64,000 nt of DNA from Ophthalmolycus amberensis (lineage: Eukaryota > Chordata > Actinopteri > Perciformes > Zoarcidae). A program made the position numbers and the translations under genes. Below are positions 10,508-25,100 of this stretch, piece by piece (within the stretch, counting starts at the first letter, position 1; each line of letters opens with the position of its first letter). Location of the stretch: assembly GCA_024529925.1 (NCBI GenBank), contig JAFEUB010000911.1, positions 427,001-491,000 on the forward strand, written 5' to 3'. The notes under the pieces are model-generated. The model did not search any database, was not told the origin of the DNA, and saw nothing but the letters and a program-made list of their open reading frames with translations.

Positions 10508-13500
10508 ACACACACACACACACACTCTAATACACAATTCTATAGGAAAGGACTGCAGAGAGCGTTGGCTTTGAGTCTGAAAGAGGCGAGTGAACCAGAG
10601 AAAAGTGAGAAATTGCGATGCAGTCTGCGGGAACACAATACACAAGAGAAGTAAGAGAAGTGTTGTGGAGGTGAGTGAGAGAGGCAGAGGACAAGTGTGG
10701 AGAGAGGACGGAGGTAGGAATGGAGACGCAGACAGAGATCAGGACCTGTATTTATCAGGCCTGTCAGAAAAAAGGCGGACCATCATGGATCACTGACCGG
10801 AGCCTCCGGACAATTCAATTAAAGAAGATCTGAAACCAAAAGATACTGCAAAAGCTCTCCAACTCTGGAAACTTTGAATAAAACCCACCAGAGAAGAACG
10901 GAGGGACAGAAATGAGAGAAGAGAGAGAGAGAGAGAGCACAGACAACCTGCAGTGTTGTACAGTGGAGGACCGCTCAGGGGAAGACTTCTTTGAGTACAT
11001 TAGCAGTGTAAACAGAGTCAGGAGGACCATGTAGCAACATAGGTCCAAATGTAATCAGGCCTCCCTCTAAATGGGCCGAAGATGTGATCACGCCTGTTAG
11101 AGTAATAAATGGGCAGATTAGCATCTTTAGATTGATAATGTTCTCGGTTTGTCCCTGATGGGCAGAGCGTGACACAGCAACACTGCAGTGAGCCGCTGAG
11201 GTAAAGAAAAAAAAGTCTGTGCATGTGAGCAGGAGCAGACCGGAGACTACTGTATGCTGGCGTTTGAGGAAAGCTGCTACATTTCACTTTTTTGGTCTGC
11301 TTTGGACCAACAGAACCAGCTGTAATCACTGACAACACAGCGCCGGACGTCCATATAGGCGAGCTAAGCAATTACCTAGTGTGGCAGTTTGGTAAGGGCA
11401 GCGAAATGATGAAATATGGAGGTAGTCTCTGCTACGTCACACGTTGGTTTCCGGAGAGCCGTTGAGAAGCTCAAGGAGGGTGTCTTAACCATACCCTGCT
11501 TTATGGTCGATTTGACTCTAAATGGACTATAATTTACTGAATGAACATCATGCTGTATTGACGAAGACTTGAAACTAGAGATTCAGAGCATAAAGTCATG
11601 TTTACAATGTTTACTGAGGTAATAAATCAAGTGAGAAGTAGAGTCATTTTCTCATAGACTTCGATACAACCAGAGGAGTCGCCCCCTGGTGGACAGTAGA
11701 GAGAATGCAGGTTTAAGACACTTTCTCATCAGCTTCACTCTGCAGAATTTTTTGCCTGATCAATTAACCACAAGAAGTGTTTCAGTTAAAAAGTTTAAAT
11801 TACACTTAAGCAGACTATTGATTGGACATAATGTTGAAAAGTTGTGGGCCATAAAACCAAAAGCTGAGGGGAACTGCAGCCGGGTGATTCCTGATAAATA
11901 CCTGTGTATTGTCATGTATGGGAAATGTAGTTCCTAGCAAGTGTGCAAATTCATAGGAAACACACACAAAAAACAACAGATTATCAGATGTATTTTAAAG
12001 GAATAGTTCAACATTTTGGGAAATTAGTTTTTTCCCTTTCTTTTTGAGAGCAAGATAAGAAGATTAGCACTGATCTCATGCATTAAACACTAATGAGATA
12101 CAATGTGTTGATGAGTGAACGTTCCAAGAAAGCAGACCGACTGTTTCCCCGAGCTTTCTGTCTTTATGCTAAGCTAAGCTAATCACCCTCTGGTTCCACA
12201 CTTTACAAAGAAAGGAGATTGATATCAATCTTCTGATCTCGTTCTCAGAAAGAAAACAAAAAAAAATCATATTTCCCCAAATGTTGAACGGTTCCGTTAA
12301 GATGATCCATATTACTGATTTGTATTCAGTGACTCGGTTTTTACAGCTTCCTGAGCAGCTTAGTTTATTCGAAGTGTTGTTCTTGTGTTCTTGTTTATCT
12401 GCATCCTGCTACAGACGAGCGAGGAAGTTGTTTGAACAAATGTGCTCAACCTGCGAGGATGTGAAGTGACACGAGCATTAAAAAAAGATGTGCATGCCTC
12501 GTCGGATGAGCACATATGCAGACGTGCAATGGCCACAGTGTACTTGTGTGTGTGCGTTTTGCTTGTGTGTGCATTTGGTTGCATGCATGAAGGCCCGCGT
12601 GCCCGTGGGATGCAGGGCGAGGTGAAGTGGACGGAGCGGCGGTTTGCGGTCGTGCGGCCGAGGGCTTTGAGGCTCGGAGACGAAGAAAGAACCCGATCGA
12701 CAGCAGACTCCTTCAGAAACCAGACAAAGGAGATAAACCAGACGCAGTCGAGGGAAAGACAGAAGCAAGCCGAAATCAAACCAAAGCCATCAAAGACGAG
12801 AAGGTTGAGGAAGGCGCATTTGTCGCATACAACCGAGGCCAAACACTGACATTTAGACACACGTATGGTTGTTAAAGATGAACTGAACAACTCCTCACCT
12901 TTCCAAAACCTAAACGTTGATGAACTTGTGAGGCTTTGCCGCTCAGTTCTTTTTATTTGCGTTTCGTATTCAAAAATGCGTTGGAAGTACATGCTGGTAA
13001 GAAAAGTCTGGTCCTTTTTACATTTGTTATATAATATTGTCTGAGTTTCTTCACTTGTCCCTGCAGCACTCTATTAAAGAATCGTTCATACAGGAAACAT
13101 ATATCGCTGTAAATACATGCACATGCAAATGTCTTGATGAAGTGGCACAGTCACAGGTTCACACCCAATCAAGTGGTGCTCTGAAATGTAAATGTGGATG
13201 AAAATGAGCACACTTATCAACACGTCCACAGGTTATCTCGCTCTCTCACGCACACACACACACACACACACACACGCACATATGCATACACAAACAGAAC
13301 TAATTATTTACTGTGAGTTGAGTAACAGTACTTTAAATGACCTACTTTGATTCTTGGGTTATGATTTATACAGACATATGTATTGCGTTCTTTATGGATA
13401 CACAACAACACGTTCAGCCCCAGGGACAGGAAGTGGAAGGTTAGATTTCCATATTGCGTACATTAAAGGTGTGTTTGTTTTGTCCAGAGGATGGTAGCTT

Positions 13501-16067
13501 CCTGTTTGTGTGTGTCCCTAAAAGGAGGAATAGAGGTGCAGGTTCAGACCCATGGAGTCAGCTGCAGAGGGAACGTCTTTCATCATTTTAGTGATTTTTA
13601 AATTTCACTTCATTTCCATGACAGCAGATCAAGAACTGTTACTGCTCAGCTCAGTGTAATGAGAAAGATGATCATCCCAATCATACATCCCCGGTAATAC
13701 ACACGCTGTTCAAACAGATCATTCTGAGCTGCTGTCCTTCCAGACATGATTTGTGATGGACTGCATCAGTAAAACCGGCACTTGTTGTTTGCCTTCCACC
13801 ATTATGTTTGTGTTGGTGCCGCCTCTTAAAAAGATTCTGTCGTATTTGGATTACAATTCATTGATAAGTTCTTCCAATTTTTTGTTTCCCGTCTGGAAAA
13901 ATGCTGGTGGATGAAATAATCTTTTAAGCATAATGCAGAAATCTATTTTTGGTCGTGTTTAACTTTGTTAGATTAATTAAAGTGTAAAGATATAAGAATT
14001 TAAATATTTCTTAATTTATATACATATCATACTAAATGTGTTCAAGTTGTGAACAGTATTTTCAATAATGACCCTCAGCTCCTTTAACTCAAGATTGAAG
14101 ACTTTTCTGTTTGCTGCTGCCTTTAATTGAACCAGATTCAAGGATATTAATCCATTTCTGCATTTCACTGCTGTATTTTATTTCTTACACTGCTTTTTAG
14201 TGTTTCAATGAATGTTTTAAAATCTACTTTTCTTTTGCCTTATGTTTTGATGCTTTTAATGGTTTTATGTGAAGCACTTTTAACTGCCTTGTTGTTGAAA
14301 TGTGCTATACAAATGAACTTGCCTTGCCTTGAAACTAAGAATCGTGTGTCTACAGTAGCCCAGAACGGAAAAACCAAACACTGGCTCTGGGAAGGCTTAG
14401 TTGAAGGGTATTGTAATCTGGGTGGTTGGTTGGTTACAATCTGCAACTTCACCACTATATGCCACTAAATCAATTAAAGATGTTCAATAATAATAATTGT
14501 AAAAATTGGAAGAATCCTGATGTTGGCAGGATTGTATATCCTGACTAGGGTTGCAACGGCTCATAAAAATCACGGTTTGGATCGTGTCACTATTTTGAGT
14601 AACGGATCCGGATCAGCGCAAAAGACATTTTTTTCTTACTTTTAGGGCATCTCTGAAATAACCTTTGGAGATGCCCTAAAAAGGCTTCATCAGGGCATCT
14701 CTAAAAGTCATTTTAGAGATAAAAGTTATTTTAAAATATATTTTAGAGATGCCCTGATCAAGTTTTTTTGCCACCAAATATCAATCGCCGATCATTGATG
14801 ATCCATACTGGCCGATACAGATCAATTTAGTTGTTTAGTTTTGCTGCTGGTATACAACTCTCTGTGCTGTTCAAAATAATTTCAACTACTCTGAAGTCAG
14901 TGTAAACCAACAGAGGATTTTATCCTTTTACTTTGTTCTCCGCGTCTATAGTGGTCTCTTACATAAAAACACCCAAATCAAAAAAAAAAAAAAAGATTGT
15001 ACTGTAATGATAAAAACAACAACATTGCATTGACAGTTTTAATAATGTTTTATAAGCCGTGAAAGCTAGCGTTAGAAACCGTCACAATGTAACTGAATGG
15101 AACCGCCACATGTTAGCTGTTAGCTCCAGTGCTGCTAACGTTACCAATTCGGATCGGCTACTAGAAAGCATTGATGCCGATCCTCTGAGCGCATATTTTT
15201 ACTGAATATCATTCGATAACAATTGGCAATTAAACTTTATTTCACACTATGAGGGTTAACGTTAAACTGTGTAATTAATCTGCAGTTCACATGGGTTGCG
15301 GACCGTGAGGGGGATCCATACGGATCGCGGCTCGACAACGGCCCGTTACACCACTAATCGTGACATTAGTTGCTATTGGAAATATCAGAATCAAATCCTT
15401 CAAGTAACACATTTTATGTCAACAATATTCAGAGGTGGGTAAAGAATTCAAAGGAAGTTATACTGTCTTCCTTCCTTTTTTTACCAGGTGGTACGGCAAA
15501 AGGAAAACGGATGTTTGGATGTAACATTGTGACATGTCTCAGTGTGAAAAGCACAGGTGTTAATGATAAAACCAGTGATGGCTGGATTTCATTTCGCTGC
15601 TTCAGTTTCAGGGTCACGGTATTGTGTGCGCGGCTCACTGTCTCACTGTCACGGCTCACCCGGACTGATCTGACACAATGTCGAAGGGATGTTGTCTTCG
15701 CACACTTCACCTGTTGAAGGGCAAACTACGAAATGTGCTTAAAGCCCTGTTTGTGAGTTCCTCCGCATTGTAGCATCCCTGGAGACTCTGATGGTTTACA
15801 CACCGAGAGCTGATGGCTTGTGTGTTCCCGTGTCTCCATGGATCTTTACACACACACAAACAGAAAGCGCGTGTGTGTGTGTGTTTGCTTGTCTGTGTGT
15901 GCGTGCTCCCCTGTGTGTTGTGTGTGTGGGGAGTGAGGTGCTAACAGTGATAAGTTACAGCAGCAGCTTCAGGTGCGGAAGTCAATAAAAGCTCATTAAC
16001 TCAACAAGGGGGTCAGTGGCTCCGTCCGCCACAATATACCTCCCACTTCGTCATCTTCACAGGGGAG

Positions 16068-16127
<60 letters not shown>

Positions 16128-19100
16128 GGCGTTTTTCCCCGCGCACGTGTGAGCCGCAGGATCGATGGGACCACACGGTTCGTTTCCTCTTGACTTCACA
16201 CAGGAGTGGAGGGCGGGAAATGTTAGAAAACGGATGAAAGAGAACGATTACATTAGCGGGATCAATGACAAACAGTGATTATGACAGAATTAGTCATGAT
16301 AATTCCGGAGAAGATAAGCGGTTTACGTGGGTCGCTGCAGGACGAGCACAGGTGCAATTAATAACGCTCACGACTGGGAGGCTCACGAGCTCCTGGTCCT
16401 CAGTGCTGTATCTGTGTTGTTTGGCTCCTCGAGGTATCTTATGACACTGCTGCCATCGTTAATTGGATCAGTAACACCTGTTCTTCTGCTATCACAAGTC
16501 AAAACATCTGCTTGAAAAAGTCCACTTAAAAGCAAACGCTAATGTCGGACACGGGATCACTTAAACCTCCTTTCGATGCCGTAGCCGCCTCAGCGCCACA
16601 GAGCACACACGTGCTGGTGGGTGAAATAACACATCATTGACGATGAACACATTTATTACATTCTCTTTTTTTGAGAGATTTGAGACCCTTTTTTGAGTTA
16701 GTTAAATACCTGCAGAGATCGCAGTCTCTGCATCAGACGCTAATGACTTCACTAACTACGTGTGGCTATCAGCACTGATCGTTGTGGATTGGACGTTTTG
16801 TGTAATGAGGCTCATTTGCATCGATATGAGATGATTGTCTTGATATGTCTGCATGTTATCTAATTTATATATGTGCACATAGCACAGGACCACCAAGACG
16901 TTTAATGCTAGGGTAGGGGTGCATTTCGTGGGTGATTTGAGAGTTAGTTTATTTTTGTCTTATTTGCAAAATCCGGTTGTGACTTTGCCCCTAAGATTGA
17001 TATAAACCACCTCATGAGTTCCAAATATTGCCTTTTGGCCACTTTGGGACAGTGGAACAAGCTGTAAACGCAACATTGACACATTTTCACCCTGATTGAC
17101 TGGAACCATTCAAAGATTTTCAACCAATGGTAAGAAATAGGTTTTATAAACATATGTCTGTGTGTGTGATTTGCTGTTAATGGGCTGAATAATGCGAATG
17201 TTTTAGTTTTAAGCAATTTAAAAGACACGAAAGCTCTGCTGAACTTTTGCCCACCATTTTCACCACCTTGTTATTTCCCAAAAAGCTGTCAATAGAGGTA
17301 AGACGGTTTTCATCCCACTGCAGCGTCTTGCTGCAGAGAGTACATCTTGTGTGTCTGTCTCTGCGCTGTTTTCTGCTGACTTGTTTGGTCTGGAGAGGTT
17401 GTAACTTGTGTCTCATCTGGAGATGTTCGACCGTGCCTCAGGAGAACTTCATTAATTCATCTGAGATCACTCACTCTCTGTCTCGTTGCTCTGCTGTTGC
17501 GCCTCCATCTCTTTCACTGGTTTGCCAGGATTCTCCCTCTTCCTGCTTGTGTTTTTCATTGTCATGTCCTTTTGTTGGTGCGTTTGTCCTTGCGTCCTTG
17601 TGTCTGTGCAGAAATTCCCTCTCAACTCCTCTCTCCTTATCTCCCTCTCCGCTTTTACATTCCCGTCTCTCAACGGCTGCTTTATTGCTTTACATAACAC
17701 GGGCTAACTAAACAGTTTTTTACACATCAATCTTTCATTACAGCTCCATTGTGAGCTCTCCTTAACAAGCTTTTAGGCTGAATAATGCACAGACCGGTGG
17801 CCATCGGCCTCGGCTGCAGGTCTGTGAGCGTCAGTTGTGTGTGAGTGTGTGTGTGTGCGGGCGTTATCAGATTCACATTCTCGTAGGTCAGATTCATTTC
17901 CATAGCAGAGCGGTGCTCGTTCCATTCGCCCATCTGCTGCTTGCGTTGTTGCAGACATTTCTGTGGCCCTGGGGGTAGGTTGGAGGGTTAAGTGCCTTGC
18001 CCAAGAGCACATAGTGGGACATCAGGGAAATTTCTCAATTTAGAAAACGTCTGAAATTGTGACAATTTCACATGTAGCGCTGTGAACTGTTCTGTCTCAC
18101 GTGGTCAGGCATAAATTACGTTAAATAGTCAAATGAATGTGTGAAGGTTAATGTGACTCCTCGTCATCAGTGGACCCAAATGAGTGCTGTGATCTATATT
18201 CTCTTAAGTCTATTAGGAACCTGCATCTGTTTCTTCAAACATGTTAAGTTATTGTAAATCAATACTCTGCGCCTCAAGGGAAAAGGGAAAAAATGTTTAT
18301 GGTGGCTGTAAAGACTCGCAGGAGGATTAGTAAGGTCACAGTTGGATATATTTGGGAAATGTTTAATCAATGAAGCTGCTAACACATCAGCAGCAGATCC
18401 ATCAACACATTGCCACTTCCAAATCATCAAATAGCGACGCTCAGTGGCCCTACGCTGCAAACTATGATGCCCCTCTAGCTTTAGTTCTGACGCGTCAGGG
18501 ATGGCATGTCAGTTTCCGATCATTACATGCATCATGTCTTTTCAAAATAAACTTCCATGTTAGCAGGAAACGCATAAAACTACATGGTTAGTTAGTTGGT
18601 TTTCTTACTCTTCATACTATGCCAGTTGCTCTGACAGTCTAATAATGACAGATGGACTCAAAATCAGATGCTGAAGGGCGCTCACCAAGCGTCGGGTTGG
18701 ATCCATAGGTAAGCGACCTCCCATCTCCCTGTCATCAGCATGTGAAATACAGGTGTTCGCAGGCTCCATAATTAACACCTACAACCCCTTAAAATCATGT
18801 TTTTGGTGTGTCTCCAAAACCAGGCTAATTATCCTCTGATAAAGTTGATACGGCTAATATACTAGCAAACAGTGTTTTATTTCAACGCATCATGCAGACA
18901 CAGAGCGCCATTGGCATTCATTGTGAGTCGTGTTTTTGGTCACCTGTTGAACGCAAGTCTAACGTTCAACAGTGCTCGAACTTTACTGATGTACAGTATG
19001 CTGGCGGCACATTTGCTGCTGATGAAAAATGTGGATGGAGTAGCATCTGTAGACACATGTGTTAACATCCTCCATGTCAGACGCCCTGGTACATGGTCTT

Positions 19101-22100
19101 CACATGGTATTGTGGAGAGTTGAAGATGACTTTCTGCTGCTCTCTATCACAGTGAATGATGGGAACTTTAAAATGATGAATAGTTCCCTATTTATTAGTG
19201 AGTCAAAGCCTAATAGTCGTAGTTACCTGGTACTAACTCCAGATCTATTCATACATTTGTAGCTCATTGTCGCTCTGTATCACAAAGTAAATGAAAGAAC
19301 ACCAATATATCTACTTGGGAATATAATCAGGGCCTAACCACTTATATCTCAGTCCGGTGTTGTGGGGTGAAATCCAGATCTGAGCGTATGCCGCTGTTAG
19401 ATTTATGCTTCAAAGTTATCAAGGGAAATGATTCAGTTACAAACACGAGCGTCATACTTTCTTTTATTGTGAAAAGCTGTCACATAAACCAAATCTGTGT
19501 AGCGACAGATGAGGTTTCCTCTGAGCAGCCTAGTCTGGAGCATCATTTGTGCCATTTCAGTGCTCTCTGATAGGCTGTTATGTAATTGTCACGGGAGTTC
19601 ACGGGTAGGACCCAAATGCAAGACCACAGGAGACAGAGTCCGATGTAACAGGGTTTATTTAGAAGGTGCGTGAAGGTGTGGAGCCCGTGGTCCGACACCG
19701 GAAGGCAGGTGGATTGCCGGTGTGAGTCCCGTGGCTCGACTCCGGAGGGTTGGCAGATCGACGGTGTGATGTCCCGTGGCTCGACACCGGAGGGCTGGTA
19801 GCTCGACTCCGGAGGGCTGGTAGCTCGACAGTGTGATGTCCCGTGGCTCGACACCGGAGGGCTGGTAGCTCGACTCCGGAGGGCTGGTAGCTCGATGGTG
19901 TGATGTCCCGTGGCTCGACACCGGAGGGTTGGCAGATCGACGGTGTGATGTCCCGTGGCTCGACACCAGAGAGTACGTAGATCGACCAGTACTCTACACC
20001 AGTAGCAGAGAGGAGAGAGATTAGAACAGGAAGATACAATGGGGTTCAACTCACGGAACGGCGGCGGCGGAGGCTACCGAGGCAGAAGACAATCACAGAG
20101 CACATGGCACACAATAACAAACGGGGGAATGACAGGACACATGAGGAGAGGAGATCAGGGGAAACACACAACGGGTCAGACAGGGATCCCGGATCCTGAC
20201 AGTAATGTGTATTCTTGCACACAAAACCTCATAATGCTACATGGGCACTTACGAATAAAACACACACTGACTGTGCATGAATTTGGCAGAAACTGTGATA
20301 ATTATTTTTGGAACACGGCTATATTTGCAAGAGTTTTGAGTAGAGTCAGAAATGGCCGCAGCAGCGGATTATAAACAAGGTAATTATCTCAGGGTGCTGC
20401 AAGAAGGAATACAAACAAAACTCCTTAACTTTGTGTTTAACTTGCCAAATTGACTTCCCAGAGGTGAAGTCAGTCAGTATTCTTTATGTTTTAATTTTTC
20501 ACAAAAGTGTTTTTTTTACATTACCATGAGGAATCGAGTTTATTGCTCAGCAGGTTTGCACTCACACACCCACAGAGCTGACAAAGTCATCAGACGAGAC
20601 AAACGGCTGTTATAGGTTGGAGAGAAAGTTCTCTCTAATTAGTTTTTAATTACCTGGCAGCTGGGTCTAAAGTGACCAAAGACAAGAGGACAAGCAAATG
20701 AGGGTTGTGAAGTCCAAACAGGCTAAAGTGCTACGGTGTGGACTTCAATGCACCAAGGCAGTAATTATACATTGGGAGGTGTATATACTAATGTGCTCAA
20801 AATGTCGACCCTAACAACATGACCTCAGCTGAAGCTGTTGCTCGACTCCTGTGGGTGGGTACAAGCAATGTATGCTACTCTGTCTCTAAATAATTACTTT
20901 CAAATGCATTAACACGGGGGAAACTAGAATTTAAAGTGAGTAGGCTGTATCCAAAGACTGTATAAGAAGTAAGTGAAGTCTCGAGTTTGCCTCAAGTTTG
21001 TCGAATTGGCCGTCACCATCTTGGATTTTGGCCATCGCCATTTTGGTTCTTCGCATTTGGACGGCTCTGGTAGCCACCGGTCCATCATAAGGTAGCCACG
21101 CCCTAAAGCATATCTTGCTATGTGGTCTATGTTACTCTAAATGGGATCATTTACGAAATCAACATTGCCGTATTGAAGAAGACTTAAAACTAGCAGTTGA
21201 GACCATGTCCTTGTGTTTACAATGTTTACTGAGGTAATAAATCAACTAAGACTCATTTTCTATATAATCAGACTTCTTTTTGCGACCAGAGGAGTTGCCC
21301 CCTGATGGCCATTAGAAAGAATGTTTAAGGCACTTCCGAAATTGGCTTCCCTTTGCTGAAAGGAGGTTATATCACGATTGGGTTGTTTTTGTGAAGTGTT
21401 ATGAAAAGAGAAGAAGACGGGACAACCCCCCCTCCTCCCCCTTCCACTGTATTGCTACGGCCTTGCAATACACCTCAGAAAGATTTATGCATTTCAATCT
21501 AAACTGTTTTCAAGCTTCGAACATCATCTCCATGATGAGATGCACTTCTGCCAAAAAACAGCTGATGCTTTTATGCGATTGTTGACGAAAACTGTGGCCA
21601 GGTGCGTTTGTTTTATCACCAGGCAAGTCTCCTGAATAAAACACTGCCGCTGATGTTAAAATCCTCCTGCCAAAATGATTAGATCCTCCACCTCCCGTGG
21701 TGCAACAGTCACTGAGGTGTATGTAGGGGTGGAACGCGTTCGGCTTTTTAAACGGCCGGAGGATCCCCGACCACTTTGCACCGACGCACACACTCACGCT
21801 CACACATTTTTGAAAGCTGAACAGACATTCCTCAACCAACGCCAATGTTCAAAAGGGCTTTTTAATCACCCCGGTGTTACTCTGCGGGGACTGACTGAAA
21901 CTGAGGCAGAAATGTGTGTGTGTGTGTTGTCTCCATTTACTGTCTGTGTGTGTGTGTGTGTATGTGTGAGAAACAGACCAGTTGGGAAATCACCAAGAAC
22001 AATCATGACCACACATCGCTGCTTTGGTTGTTTTTGCAGGAGAGACTGACGGATATTTACCACGGCAGAACGACTTTGTCTCCGTCTCATTTTCTGCATC

Positions 22101-25100
22101 TTTCAGTCCATCTCCATCTCGCTCGTTGCCTTCTCTTTCTCCTTCACTTCTTTCTCTACTTTATCTCTCATCCGTCTGCACTTTTCCCTCCTCCCTCTCA
22201 CAGCTGTAACTCAGAACAGTTTAACTAACTTCCAGACAGAACACAAGATTTGAGTGGCTGCTTTTTCCCCCACCGCACTCTCCCCCGCTGTCATTTACTC
22301 CACGTCTCTCGCCTTCTCAAGGTTTTTCCTCTCCTCCCCACCATCCCCCTCTTTACCTCCCCTCTCTTCTCTCCCCACCAACCTTTTCTTTCTCCCGCCA
22401 ATGTTCCCCAGAGCCTCCTCAAACTTTTCCTCCAATTTCTTTTTTTTTTTTTTGTCTCTTAAAATTCTTCCCGGCTTTTCTCTCTTTCTGTTTCTCAGAT
22501 AAGTGCATCAGTCACTCCCACTCCGAGGATTGCCTCCGTTAGATCGTCTTGTGTGAGAGTGAGGTTGTACCCATCAGAGACGCTCTCTGGAGGAATTCAC
22601 TTTTACGCATGTGCTGCGGCGGTTCAAACTAAGCCTTATACATATTCATCGACATAGCTCGGGATATTTCCAAAAACGCTGAAAGACTGATGTGCTCCTA
22701 TCCGACTTTATTAAGCTGTGTTACGTGCAGCTCTGTGTGGTGAAATGATGCAGAGCGGCACTGGAGATTAAGTGGGAGTTAGAACCACCTAAACTGAAAC
22801 TTTTACCGCCAGGTTTCATTTGTGGAATACTATTTGGCATCTATTTTCTATTTTAGGCAGAGGTCTAAATCTTCAAGAAAACTGTAAATTCACCGTTTAC
22901 ACCATAGTTAGCAGATGCAACATGCTAGCATTTATTCAACAAATTAAAGCATGATATGAAGAAAAAGACAGAGGAATTAATTACTCTTTTAATGCAGTCT
23001 TATGTATCCAACAAGTAACACATTGTAGCACTGTAAAGTATCCCCTTCTGCCACAACATATCTCTTCTTGACATGTTGAGTGAGCTGTTTGACCTAGAGC
23101 AGCTAATGCTTCAGTAACACTGTGTTTCCTCCAGCAATGTAAGCTAACCTCACCGGGATAAAACAACAAACAGAAGAAACACATTTATGGACTAAATAGA
23201 TTTACTATCCCACTGACAGTTCAAATAAGAATAAGAAGCAACAATAAAACAGCTGGGACAAATCACAAAAACATCCAGGCCAGCACTTTGACATTTGAAA
23301 AAAGCTAAGTTAGCATTAGTAACGCCATCAAGCTAACGTTGCTTTCAGTCTGTCCTCTGTTTAATGGGCTATCGGTAGCCTGATGAATGTTGGATGACAG
23401 ACATCTGAAGTTATCAGCCTACTAAAGTACATGAAATGAAGATAACGTCTTAATGGTGTATAACGTGGTGGCACGGATGAAGGGGTCAAACACGGGACTT
23501 TCACCCAGGAGACAGTTGTCTGTGTTCCGTGTGAAACCAAAAATCAGTGTTGACTTACTTTAAATTAGGTAGGTTAGGTAAGTTATTTTAACCCAAAACA
23601 TACTTCCTTTCTAAACCAAACAAATTAAGTTTATTGCCTAAACCTAAATTAGTTTCAGTGGTGGCGGCGCACATTTTGAACACATTTCATGCCACCACGA
23701 CATAACGCGCTATTATGAGGTTGTGGTAATTTCAAGTCTTTCTGTGCAATCATGTCAGAAATTACCAATAGATTTTCTTCAAAGAAATACTGTATCACTG
23801 GTTTATTGTTACCTGATGTTTTAGCTGCTGGTCTGAAGCTAAACTCAGACAATGAGCAGCTGTAACCTTAAAATGTTTAGTAGATATGAAAATAATATTA
23901 AAAAGGAAAAAGATATTTAAATGTCTCCGTCGGTGACATTTAAACAGTCTACAGTGTCTTTCATTTATTATTAAAACTAGCAGTGATCAAATTGCTAAAA
24001 TATGACTAATACGTATACATTGTTTTAACTAAACCATTTCTTCACAAGCTATACCGGAATTGCATATTTAATCAGCCAAATTCATGAGCACCCTCATTAA
24101 GGCCCAAACCGATTTTTAGAACCACTCTTTTGCACGAGTCAGCTTGTTAGTTGGTTATCTGCCAGAGTATCTGATTGAGACTGTCACTTTGCCAAAAATC
24201 CACCAGTATCGGCTGGTGTTCATTTGAGACTCCCACTGATCTGTCCAACTTTGTTAGCAGCGGTGCCGGCCTGTCTGGGCTTCAACCCACCTTAATCACA
24301 CTCTCGATGTTTGTTTGTCAGTGGGAAATATAGGTTTGGCAGCCAGTCAACGTAATTGGCTATGCACCAGCAACTTAAAACCAAGGCAGAGCCTTATTAC
24401 GCAGGTTTTACTCGGTAAATCCCATTCCAAAGTGGGAGTTAAGCCAGTGATATTTAGTAGGATAAACAGTGCGGGAGCTTGGTGTTGTGATTAAGTGTAT
24501 AAATGGGAGTATGCACATGGGATGGTTTGGAAAGAAAAGGAAAGCAGCGCTGCAGTAAAGGATTTTCCTCCCACCCCACCTCCAGCGGTTTACACTCGCT
24601 TATCGATCCAAATGCCACAGACATATACTGTGCCACCTGCAAGAGACACCGTACACCCATCAGCAACATGCAGTCGTTTCACCTCAGTCTGTTGGCTGGT
24701 GTCCTCGCGGCATCGTGTTCTTTTGGAACGGAGAGGATGGACGCGACCTCGGTGCGGCAGATTTGCTTGGTGAACTGAGAGGAGCGGAGGCGGAGAGTTT
24801 GGAAGATGTTGCAGCACTAATGCAGCACAGTGCCGTGTTAATGGCTCAGAGACCAGGGGCACTGCATTCGTAAATGAAGCAATTTTAACTTTTCAGGGTG
24901 AAAGGGGCCAGAAACACTTGTGACGTCATCAAGAGACACTCTGTGGAGCTGCTCAATTGAAAAAGAATGACTTTGTGGACCCAGCCTTATGGCGGGTTTT
25001 TCTTTTTGACATAATGAATGAATAAACAGGAAGGCAGGTAGCTAGGTAGGTAGATGGATGTCTTCTTTTGATCGTTTGCATTCCACTTAGCAATTGCCAC

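Noticed and set aside
12360..12992. 210-codon minus-strand frame
   Set aside because: Opposed by an equally open + frame; contains translated CA repeats and no domain signature. Kept only as a low-interest observation.
17247..17711. 154-codon + frame rich in Ser, Leu, Cys
   Set aside because: Produced by a pyrimidine-rich tract; the opposite strand is open as well.
19543..20049. 168-codon minus-strand frame and two overlapping 103-126-codon frames with repeated peptides
   Set aside because: They are translations of the 45/67-bp tandem array inside the solo LTR. The array is open in several frames because 45 is a multiple of three; no domain or start context supports a gene.
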